Shown one piece after another: positions 1-6,079 of a DNA stretch of 11,905 nucleotides. The notes beneath the pieces were generated by a model. That model searched no databases. It was not told where the DNA came from and worked only from the letters and a program-made list of their open reading frames with translations. This DNA is from JAJKIP01 sp040509055 (GTDB taxonomy: Bacteria > Bacteroidota > Bacteroidia > Chitinophagales > Chitinophagaceae). The stretch lies in NCBI GenBank assembly GCA_040509055.1, contig JBEVLT010000124.1:1-11905 (forward strand). The letters run 5' to 3'. How positions within the stretch are numbered: the stretch's first letter is position 1; each line of letters opens with the position of its first letter. Made by a program: the position numbers and the translations under genes.

Positions 1-1030
1 CTCTTCTTCCAACCCCGCACTGAGCGAAGATAAAAAACAGGAATGCCTGGCCGCCGGCAAAGCCATCCGGCTGCTGCTGGAAAAAGATATCAAACCTTCC
101 GATATCATGACAAGGAAGGCATTTGAAAACGCGATCACCGTGATCATGGTGCTTGGCGGCAGCACCAATGCCGTACTGCACCTGATCGCCATGGCAAAGA
201 GCATGGATGTGAAACTGACACAGGACGATTTCCAGGCCATCAGCGACCGGATACCGGTTCTCGCCGACTTCAAGCCTTCCGGCAAATACCTGATGCAGGA
301 CCTGCACCAGTATGGCGGCGTACCTGCCGTGATGAAATATTTATGGCAACAGGGATTGCTGCACGGCGATTGCCTGACCGTGACCGGCAGCACCATCGCG
401 GAAAACCTGGCCGATGCACCCGATCTCGATTTTGAAGCGCAAAAGATCATTTACCCGCTGGAACGGCCGCTGAAAAAGACGGGCCACCTGCAGATACTCT
501 ATGGCAACCTGGCCGAAAAAGGCAGCGTGGCCAAAATATCCGGCAAGGAAGGCGAACGCTTTACCGGCCCCGCCCGCGTATTCGATGGCGAGAAAAAATT
601 GATTGCCGGCATCAGCGACGGCAAAGTAAAACCGGGCGATGTGGTGGTGATAAAGAACGAAGGTCCCAAAGGTGCCCCCGGCATGCCGGAGATGCTGAAG
701 CCTACGTCCGCCATCATTGGTGCGGGCCTGGGCAAAACGGTGGCCCTGATCACCGATGGCCGCTTCAGCGGCGGCACGCACGGATTCGTTGTCGGCCACA
801 TCACGCCGGAATCATACGAAGGCGGACTGATCGGCCTGGTGGAGGACGACGATATCATCGAAATCGATGCGGTCAATAACTCCATCACGCTGAAAGTAGA
901 CGAAGCGATCATCGCACAACGGAAAAGCAACTGGGTACAACCCGCATTAAAAGCAACAAAAGGAATTTTATTCAAATACGCACAATGTGTAAAGCCGGCA
1001 GACCAGGGCTGTGTCACCGATGAGGCATAA
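1..1030 (+). CDS. ilvD: Dihydroxy-acid dehydratase, C-terminal part (5' end outside window)
   Basis: IlvD is an iron-sulfur enzyme that dehydrates 2,3-dihydroxy-isovalerate and 2,3-dihydroxy-3-methylvalerate to the 2-oxo acids that precede valine and isoleucine. The reading frame is already open at the window edge (first full codon at base 2) and gives 342 residues before TAA. The family is usually about 560 residues, so roughly 220 N-terminal residues lie upstream, including the cluster-binding cysteines. The visible part begins within the conserved SSSNPALSED segment, then has LGGSTNAVLHL, YGGVPAVMKYL and PGMPEMLKPTSAIIGAGLG. TDGRFSGGTHGF at about 752-787 carries the serine (codon 767) that serves as catalytic base in the family, followed by GHITPESYEGG. 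The C-terminal end is normal for the family. The gene ends 12 bp before the ilvB ATG, suggesting co-transcription. The first ATG inside the window (107) is internal, not the true start. Confidence 0.97.
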   Translation, partial: SSSNPALSEDKKQECLAAGKAIRLLLEKDIKPSDIMTRKAFENAITVIMVLGGSTNAVLHLIAMAKSMDVKLTQDDFQAISDRIPVLADFKPSGKYLMQDLHQYGGVPAVMKYLWQQGLLHGDCLTVTGSTIAENLADAPDLDFEAQKIIYPLERPLKKTGHLQILYGNLAEKGSVAKISGKEGERFTGPARVFDGEKKLIAGISDGKVKPGDVVVIKNEGPKGAPGMPEMLKPTSAIIGAGLGKTVALITDGRFSGGTHGFVVGHITPESYEGGLIGLVEDDDIIEIDAVNNSITLKVDEAIIAQRKSNWVQPALKATKGILFKYAQCVKPADQGCVTDEA

Positions 1031-1042
1031 AACGTTTTGATT

Positions 1043-2797
1043 ATGGAAACACTGACCGTAAAAAAAGAAAAGACAGCAAAGGCGAAATCCGAAACCATGC
1101 AGGTATCGGGATCGGTAGCCGTATTGGAAGCTCTGCTGGCCGAAAATGTCGATACCATTTTCGGATATCCCGGCGGCGCCATCATGCCCATCTACGACGC
1201 ATTGTACGACTACAATGACCGGTTGAGGCATATACTGGTCCGCCATGAGCAGGGCGCCATTCATGCCGCACAGGGCTATGCACGTGCATCCGGACAGGTG
1301 GGGGTGGTATTTGCCACCAGCGGCCCCGGCGCTACCAACCTTGTGACCGGTCTTGCCGATGCCATGATCGATTCCACGCCCCTTGTCTGTATCACGGGGC
1401 AGGTGTTTGCGCACCTCCTGGGCACCGACGCTTTTCAGGAAACGGATGTGATCAATATCACGACACCCATTACCAAATGGAATTACCAGGTGACCGATGC
1501 GACCGAGATACCGGCAGTGCTGGCCAAAGCATTTTATATCGCCGGTAGCGGCCGGCCCGGCCCGGTGGTGATCGACATTACCAAGAACGCACAGCTGCAG
1601 CAATTCGACTACAGCGGCTACCAGAAATGCGAACATATCCGCAGCTACCGGCCCAAACCGATCGTACGCAAAGAGTATATCGAAGAAGCGGCCCGGCTGA
1701 TCAATGCTGCCGAACGGCCTTTCGTGATCTTCGGCCAGGGCGTTATCCTTGGCAATGCCGAAAAAGAGTTCAGGGCCTTTATTGAAAAAGCCGGTATTCC
1801 TGCCGCCTGGACCATCATGGGCATGAGCGCCATTGCCACCGATCACCCGCTGGGCGTGGGTATGCTGGGTATGCATGGCAATTACGGCCCGAATGTGCTG
1901 ACCAATGAATGCGATGTATTGATCGCTATCGGTATGCGCTTCGACGACCGCGTGACCGGCCGGCTGGACAAATATGCACGGCAGGCCAAAGTGGTTCATC
2001 TCGATATCGACCCGGCCGAGATCGACAAAAACGTAAAAGCGGCCGTACCGGTATGGGGCGACTGCAAAGAAACCCTTCCCCTGCTGACTGCACTCGTGGA
2101 GCAAAAAGTATATCCTCAATGGCTGCAGCGCTTCAGGGATTTTCGCCAGCAGGAAGAAGAAAAAGTGATCCGCGAAGAACTGAATCCCACCAGCGATACG
2201 CTCACGATGGGAGAAGTGATCAGGAACCTGAACGAACTGACGAACGGCGAAGCAATCGTCGTGACCGATGTAGGCCAGCACCAGATGGTAGCCTGCCGGT
2301 ATGCGCAGATGAACCGCTCGCGCAGCAACATCACGAGCGGCGGCCTGGGCACCATGGGCTACGCCCTGCCGGCTGCGATCGGCGCCGCATATGGCGATCC
2401 TTCCCGCACCACGGTGGCCATCATCGGCGACGGGGGTTTCCAGATGACCCTGCAGGAACTGGGAACGATCATGCAGTTTCGCCCGGAGGTAAAGATCCTG
2501 ATCCTGAACAACAATTTCCTGGGCATGGTGCGGCAATGGCAGCAGCTGTTTCATGAAAAAAGATATTCGTTTGTCGATATCACCAGCCCTGATTTTGTGC
2601 AGGTGGCCAAAGGATTCGGGATTGCCGGCAAGAGCATTTCGCAACGCGACAACCTGAGAACCGCACTGCAGGAAATGCTGGACTACGAAGGCAGCTACCT
2701 GCTGGAAGTGATGGTAGGCAAGGAAAACAATGTGTTCCCGATGGTACCACAGGGACGGGGAGTGGCGGAGATTGTGCTGAGTAAGGACGAGGTTTGA
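1043..2797 (+). CDS. ilvB: Acetolactate synthase (acetohydroxyacid synthase), large catalytic subunit
   Basis: This is the ThDP-, FAD- and Mg-dependent subunit that condenses two pyruvates to 2-acetolactate, or pyruvate with 2-oxobutanoate to 2-aceto-2-hydroxybutanoate, the first shared step of valine and isoleucine synthesis. It has 584 residues, a normal length. After a lysine-rich start (residues 1-17) comes the N-terminal ThDP domain with GYPGGAIMPIYDAL (41-54) and RHEQGAIHAAQGYA, where E69 is the cofactor-activating glutamate. SGPGATNLVTGLADA and GTDAFQETD follow, then the central FAD-associated domain (about 205-350, with GMRFDDRVTG at 297-306). The C-terminal ThDP domain has GDGGFQMTLQE starting at 462 and NN at 489-490, the ThDP/Mg motif. 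I chose ATG 1043; an in-frame TTG at 1037 would add only two residues and lies closer to the ilvD stop. The gene ends in tandem stops, TGA then TAA. Confidence 0.98.
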   Translation: METLTVKKEKTAKAKSETMQVSGSVAVLEALLAENVDTIFGYPGGAIMPIYDALYDYNDRLRHILVRHEQGAIHAAQGYARASGQVGVVFATSGPGATNLVTGLADAMIDSTPLVCITGQVFAHLLGTDAFQETDVINITTPITKWNYQVTDATEIPAVLAKAFYIAGSGRPGPVVIDITKNAQLQQFDYSGYQKCEHIRSYRPKPIVRKEYIEEAARLINAAERPFVIFGQGVILGNAEKEFRAFIEKAGIPAAWTIMGMSAIATDHPLGVGMLGMHGNYGPNVLTNECDVLIAIGMRFDDRVTGRLDKYARQAKVVHLDIDPAEIDKNVKAAVPVWGDCKETLPLLTALVEQKVYPQWLQRFRDFRQQEEEKVIREELNPTSDTLTMGEVIRNLNELTNGEAIVVTDVGQHQMVACRYAQMNRSRSNITSGGLGTMGYALPAAIGAAYGDPSRTTVAIIGDGGFQMTLQELGTIMQFRPEVKILILNNNFLGMVRQWQQLFHEKRYSFVDITSPDFVQVAKGFGIAGKSISQRDNLRTALQEMLDYEGSYLLEVMVGKENNVFPMVPQGRGVAEIVLSKDEV

Positions 2798-2863
2798 TAA
2801 AAGTCGAAATCAAAAGCCTAAAACCGCGGCCCCATTTTGACTTTAAATGTTGAATTAACTACT

Positions 2864-3454
2864 ATGACAAAACAGGAATATACGATCACGGTATACACGG
2901 AAAACCAGATCGGTTTGCTGAACCGGATCGCGATCATCTTTTCGCGGAGAAAGATCAATATCGAAAGCCTGAACACCTCGCCTTCGGAAGTGGACAGCGT
3001 GCACCGGTTTACCATCGTGATCACCGAAACGGAGGACGTGGTGCGGAAGCTGTGCCGCCAGATCGAAAAGCAGGTAGAAGTATTGAAAGCCTATTATAAT
3101 ACGCAGGACGAGATCGTATGGCAGGAACTGGCACTATATAAAGTGCCGACCGATGTGATCGCAGAAGAAGTGAAGGTAGAGCGACTGCTGAGCCAGCATG
3201 GTGCCAAAGCCGTGGTGATCCGGAAGGACTACACGGTGTTTGAAGTGGCCGGCCACCGGGAGGAAACCGACAACCTGATCCGTGTACTGGAACCCTACGG
3301 CCTGATCGAATTCGTTCGCAGCGCCCGTGTGGCCATCATCAAGGCCAGCGAGGGATTCCATGAAAAGCTGAAGGAATTCGAGTACCGCCAGCCCGGCGAA
3401 GACGCTTCAGAAAACGAGTACCTGAATGAAAATGAAAAAGTATTCTCTATGTGA
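2864..3454 (+). CDS. ilvN: Acetolactate synthase small regulatory subunit
   Basis: IlvN is the regulatory partner of IlvB; in the family it activates the large subunit and confers feedback inhibition by valine. From ATG 2864 it has 196 residues. An N-terminal ACT domain (about 5-80) contains ENQIGLLNRIAIIFSRR and INIESL. G17 and N32 align by eye with G14 and N29 of E. coli IlvH, the valine-site residues, so feedback control is probably retained. The C-terminal small-subunit domain spans about 85-160 (AVVIRKDYTVFEVAGHRE, IEFVRSARVAIIK). It ends in a charged tail of about 35 residues (162-196) rich in Glu and Asn, longer than in the roughly 160-residue enterobacterial proteins. A TTG at 2837 would extend it by nine residues with no family support, so ATG 2864 is preferred. 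It sits 66 bp after ilvB, as usual for ilvBN pairs. Confidence 0.97.
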   Translation: MTKQEYTITVYTENQIGLLNRIAIIFSRRKINIESLNTSPSEVDSVHRFTIVITETEDVVRKLCRQIEKQVEVLKAYYNTQDEIVWQELALYKVPTDVIAEEVKVERLLSQHGAKAVVIRKDYTVFEVAGHREETDNLIRVLEPYGLIEFVRSARVAIIKASEGFHEKLKEFEYRQPGEDASENEYLNENEKVFSM

Positions 3455-3455
3455 G

Positions 3456-3484
3456 CCGGGAAGCTGACAGTCAAAAGCTTCCGG
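3456..3484 (+). promoter_or_regulatory. Stem-loop in the ilvN-ilvC gap
   Basis: Two bases after the ilvN stop, the arm at 3456-3465 (CCGGGAAGCT) pairs with 3476-3484 (AGCTTCCGG). This gives a nine-base-pair stem with one bulged G and a ten-base loop. No T-run follows, so it is not a standard intrinsic terminator. It could be an mRNA-stabilising or processing element that sets ilvC expression apart from ilvBN, or a weak pausing site. The pairing is seen directly; the role is inference. Confidence 0.4.
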
Positions 3485-3524
3485 ACTTTATTAACAATAA
3501 CTACAAAACCAAAAAACAAATACA

Positions 3525-4658
3525 ATGGCAAAACTAAACTTCGGTGGTGTGGAAGAAAATGTGGTGACAAGGGAAGAGTTCCCGCTTAGCAAAGCACAGC
3601 AAATACTGCAAAATGAAACCGTTGCCGTCATCGGGTACGGTGTACAGGGACCCGGGCAGGCGCTGAACCAGAAAGATAATGGTATCAACGTGATCGTGGG
3701 CCAGCGTAAGAACTCCAAAACATGGGATAAGGCAGTACGCGATGGCTTTGTACCCGGCGAAACCCTGTTCGAGATCGAAGAAGCCCTGGAAAGAGGCACC
3801 ATCATCTGCTACCTGCTGAGCGATGCAGCACAGATCGCGCTGTGGCCAACAGTACAAAAGCACCTCACCCCGGGCAAGGCCTTGTATTTCTCCCATGGTT
3901 TCGGCATCACCTTCAACGAACAAACGGGCATCCTGCCTCCCAAAGATGTAGACGTATTCCTGGTAGCGCCCAAAGGCTCCGGCACCTCCCTGCGCCGCAT
4001 GTTCCTGCAGGGCCGCGGGCTCAATAGCAGCTATGCCATTTACCAGGATGCTACCGGCAAAGCCTTCGAAAGAGTAGTAGCCCTCGGTATTGCCGTAGGC
4101 AGCGGCTACCTGTTTGAAACGGATTTCAAAAAAGAAGTATACTCCGACCTGACCGGCGAAAGAGGCACTCTGATGGGGGCCATCCAGGGCATCTTTGCCG
4201 CACAGTATGAAGTGCTCCGCGCCAAAGGCCACACACCTTCCGAGGCGTTCAACGAAACCGTGGAAGAGCTGACCCAGTCGCTGATGCCGCTGGTGGCTGA
4301 AAACGGCATGGACTGGATGTATGCCAACTGCTCCACTACCGCTCAGCGCGGCGCCCTCGACTGGTGGAAGAAATTCAGGGACGCTACCCAGCCTGTCTTC
4401 AACGAACTCTATGAAAGCGTGGCTGCCGGCAAAGAATCGCAGCGTTCCATCGACTCCAACTCCCAGCCCGACTACCGCGAAAAGCTGGAAGCAGAACTGA
4501 AAGAGCTGCGTGAAAGCGAACTGTGGCAGGCCGGCAAAACCGTCAGAAGCCTGCGGCCCGAAAACCAGCAACCGGCTGCTTCATCCACCGCTGCCTCAGC
4601 CTCGTCCATAAAAGAAACATTCCGGCAGCAGACGCTGAAAGCCGAATCAGTGGGGTAA
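3525..4658 (+). CDS. ilvC: Ketol-acid reductoisomerase (NADP+) with extra C-terminal tail
   Basis: IlvC carries out the Mg-dependent alkyl migration and NADPH reduction that turn 2-acetolactate and 2-aceto-2-hydroxybutanoate into the dihydroxy acids used by IlvD. It has 377 residues. The N-terminal Rossmann domain has GYGVQGPGQALN (37-48), and VGQRKNSK supplies R61 and S64, likely contacts for the NADPH phosphate. SHGF (123-126) holds the conserved histidine. The knotted C-terminal domain has SDLTGERGTLMG with metal ligands D208 and E212, and FNETVEEL with E244 and E248. The protein resembles the yeast Ilv5 type (ANCSTTAQRGALDWW, SNSQPDYREKLE, VRSLRPENQ). Such proteins normally stop at LRPENQ, here residue 348. 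This one continues for 29 residues, rich in Ala, Ser and Gln, to 377. The ATG follows an A-rich leader (about 3489-3524) with no Shine-Dalgarno sequence. The stop is 4 bp before ilvA, suggesting translational coupling. Confidence 0.97.
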   Translation: MAKLNFGGVEENVVTREEFPLSKAQQILQNETVAVIGYGVQGPGQALNQKDNGINVIVGQRKNSKTWDKAVRDGFVPGETLFEIEEALERGTIICYLLSDAAQIALWPTVQKHLTPGKALYFSHGFGITFNEQTGILPPKDVDVFLVAPKGSGTSLRRMFLQGRGLNSSYAIYQDATGKAFERVVALGIAVGSGYLFETDFKKEVYSDLTGERGTLMGAIQGIFAAQYEVLRAKGHTPSEAFNETVEELTQSLMPLVAENGMDWMYANCSTTAQRGALDWWKKFRDATQPVFNELYESVAAGKESQRSIDSNSQPDYREKLEAELKELRESELWQAGKTVRSLRPENQQPAASSTAASASSIKETFRQQTLKAESVG

Positions 4659-4662
4659 TATA

Positions 4663-5919
4663 ATGGAACAAACAGCTACACATACCATCCAACTGGATTT
4701 TGCCGGAGCAGCACAACGGCTGCAGGGGATCGTGAACCGCACGCCCCTGCAGCTGAATCATAACCTGTCGCGCAAATACCAGTGCAACGTATACCTGAAA
4801 CGGGAGGACCTGCAGGTGGTGCGCTCTTACAAGCTGCGCGGCGCCTACAACATGATGAGCAGCCTGCCGGAAGCGCAGCTGCAGCAGGGCGTGGTATGTG
4901 CCAGCGCGGGCAATCATGCCCAGGGCTTCGCCTTCAGCTGCAAAAAGCTGAATGCAAAAGGCGTGGTATTCATGCCCATCATCACACCGCGACAGAAAGT
5001 GAACCAAACGAAAATGTTTGGCGAAGGCTTCGTGGAGATCAGGCTGGTCGGCGACACTTTCGACGACTGCGCCCTGGCAGCCAAACAGTATACCATTGCC
5101 AACGGCATGACCTTCATTCCTCCCTTCGATGACTACCGCATCATCGAGGGACAGGGTACCGTGGCCGTGGAAATACTGGAGGACCTTTCTGCTATCGATT
5201 ATGTATTTGTGCCGGTAGGCGGCGGCGGGCTGTGTGCGGGCATCGGGACCTACCTGAAAAACTGGTCCCCCAAAACAAGGATCATCGGCCTGGAGCCGGA
5301 AGGCGCACCCTCCATGTACAAAGCGCGGGAAGCAGGCCATCCCGTAACGCTGGACCAGATAGAACGGTTCGTGGACGGCGCCGCGGTAAAACGGGTCGGC
5401 GATCTCACCTTTCCCCTTTGCCGGGATGTACTGGACGATATGCGGCTGGTGCCCGAAGGCAGGATCTGCACCACGATCCTGAAACTGTACAACGAAGATG
5501 CGATCGTGGTGGAACCGGCCGGCGCTATGTCCATCGCAGCGCTGGATGATTTCGCCGCCGATATCAAAGGAAAGAACGTGGTCTGCATCGTCAGCGGCAG
5601 CAACAACGATATCGACCGCATGCAGGAGATCAAAGAGCGAAGCCTTCAGTACGAAGGCCTGAAGCATTATTTCCTGATCAGCTTTGCGCAGCGGCCGGGC
5701 GCCCTGAAAGAGTTCGTGAACAACGTGCTCGGCCCCACGGACGACATTACGCGCTTTGAATACATGCAGAAAACCAACAAAGAGAACGGACCGGCGCTGG
5801 TAGGCATCGAGCTGCAGTCGAAACAGGATTATGAGCTGCTGATCGGGAAGCTGAAAGCCTGCCATATCAGCCATACGGAACTGAATAAAAACGATACACT
5901 GTTCGGCTACCTGGTATAA
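4663..5919 (+). CDS. ilvA: Threonine ammonia-lyase (threonine deaminase), short form
   Basis: IlvA is a PLP enzyme that deaminates threonine to 2-oxobutanoate and ammonia, the committed step into isoleucine synthesis. It has 418 residues. The fold-type II catalytic domain (about 1-325) contains SYKLRGAYN with the Schiff-base lysine K57, SAGNHAQGFAF (81-91), the PLP-phosphate loop GGGGL (186-190) and SGSN (311-314), where many relatives have SGGN. A single ACT-like regulatory domain follows (about 332-418, with FAQRPGALKEFVNNVLG). E. coli IlvA is about 514 residues with two such repeats, so this is the shorter class. Its location in the ilv operon supports a biosynthetic rather than catabolic role. 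Isoleucine inhibition is likely but cannot be shown from sequence. Start ATG 4663 lies 4 bp after the ilvC stop. Confidence 0.96.
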   Translation: MEQTATHTIQLDFAGAAQRLQGIVNRTPLQLNHNLSRKYQCNVYLKREDLQVVRSYKLRGAYNMMSSLPEAQLQQGVVCASAGNHAQGFAFSCKKLNAKGVVFMPIITPRQKVNQTKMFGEGFVEIRLVGDTFDDCALAAKQYTIANGMTFIPPFDDYRIIEGQGTVAVEILEDLSAIDYVFVPVGGGGLCAGIGTYLKNWSPKTRIIGLEPEGAPSMYKAREAGHPVTLDQIERFVDGAAVKRVGDLTFPLCRDVLDDMRLVPEGRICTTILKLYNEDAIVVEPAGAMSIAALDDFAADIKGKNVVCIVSGSNNDIDRMQEIKERSLQYEGLKHYFLISFAQRPGALKEFVNNVLGPTDDITRFEYMQKTNKENGPALVGIELQSKQDYELLIGKLKACHISHTELNKNDTLFGYLV

Positions 5920-5925
5920 GCCGGA

Positions 5926-6006
5926 ATGTGTGAAACGAACATACTGACGCAGGCATGTATTGTGGAAAATTCAACGCCAGCGTATGCTGTAAAACAACGG
6001 AATTAG
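5926..6006 (+). other. 26-codon open reading frame between ilvA and gltB (possible leader peptide, unproven)
   Basis: ATG at 5926, six bases after the ilvA stop, opens a 26-residue frame that starts MCETNILTQA and ends at TAG 6004-6006. No Shine-Dalgarno sequence precedes it, but the neighbouring real genes lack one too. The peptide has two Glu and two Gln spread along it, with no run of one amino acid as in classical leader peptides. It matches no family I recognise. A frame this short can easily occur by chance. It is listed because hairpins and a T-run follow it before gltB. Confidence 0.12.
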
Positions 6007-6014
6007 TTGTATTT
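5991..6014 (+). promoter_or_regulatory. Imperfect inverted repeat upstream of gltB
   Basis: ACAAC at 5994-5998 is the reverse complement of GTTGT at 6006-6010, with a seven-base spacer. Adding AAA (5991-5993) against TTT (6012-6014), with A6011 bulged, lengthens the stem to eight pairs. It could be an operator half-site pair or an RNA hairpin overlapping the end of the 26-codon frame. A five-base core is short, so chance is a real alternative. Confidence 0.2.
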
Positions 6015-6034
6015 TCAAACGATTGCTTGCCCGC

Positions 6035-6068
6035 AACAGGAACAGTGCCTGTTCACGATATTTTTTTT
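6035..6068 (+). promoter_or_regulatory. Hairpin with two alternative pairings plus T-run, upstream of gltB
   Basis: AACAGG (6035-6040) is complementary to CCTGTT (6048-6053) across a seven-base loop. The next copy of the repeat, GAACAG (6040-6045), is complementary to CTGTTC (6049-6054) across a three-base loop. The two stems exclude each other because they share the right arm. Eight T residues follow at 6061-6068, and the gltB ATG is at 6080. The layout resembles an attenuator or weak intrinsic terminator. The six to seven bases between stem and T-run, and the short stem, make it a poor terminator as it stands. The A/T-rich stretch may simply help translation of gltB. Confidence 0.3.
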
Positions 6069-6079
6069 AACTCTCAACG

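Noticed and set aside
1037..1042. TTG start for ilvB two codons upstream of ATG 1043
   Set aside because: ATG is directly available, the family start is not conserved here, and TTG gains nothing.
2837..2863. TTG start for ilvN adding nine residues
   Set aside because: The ACT domain begins right after ATG 2864; the added residues have no family counterpart.
2798..2863. AAAGTC...GACTTT inverted repeat, CCGCGG palindrome and a possible promoter in the ilvB-ilvN gap
   Set aside because: Short arms far apart, and no TTTG / TAnnTTTG promoter pair at suitable spacing; not above chance.
5642..5658. Perfect stem GCCTTC/GAAGGC inside ilvA at the domain junction
   Set aside because: It lies in conserved coding sequence, is short, and has no associated signal; probably codon coincidence.
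5957..5990. Possible Bacteroidota promoter (TTG, 20 bp, TATGCTGT) upstream of gltB
   Set aside because: The -7 element matches TAnnTTTG poorly. Another candidate, TATTTTTT at 6059-6066, lacks a -33 element at the right distance.
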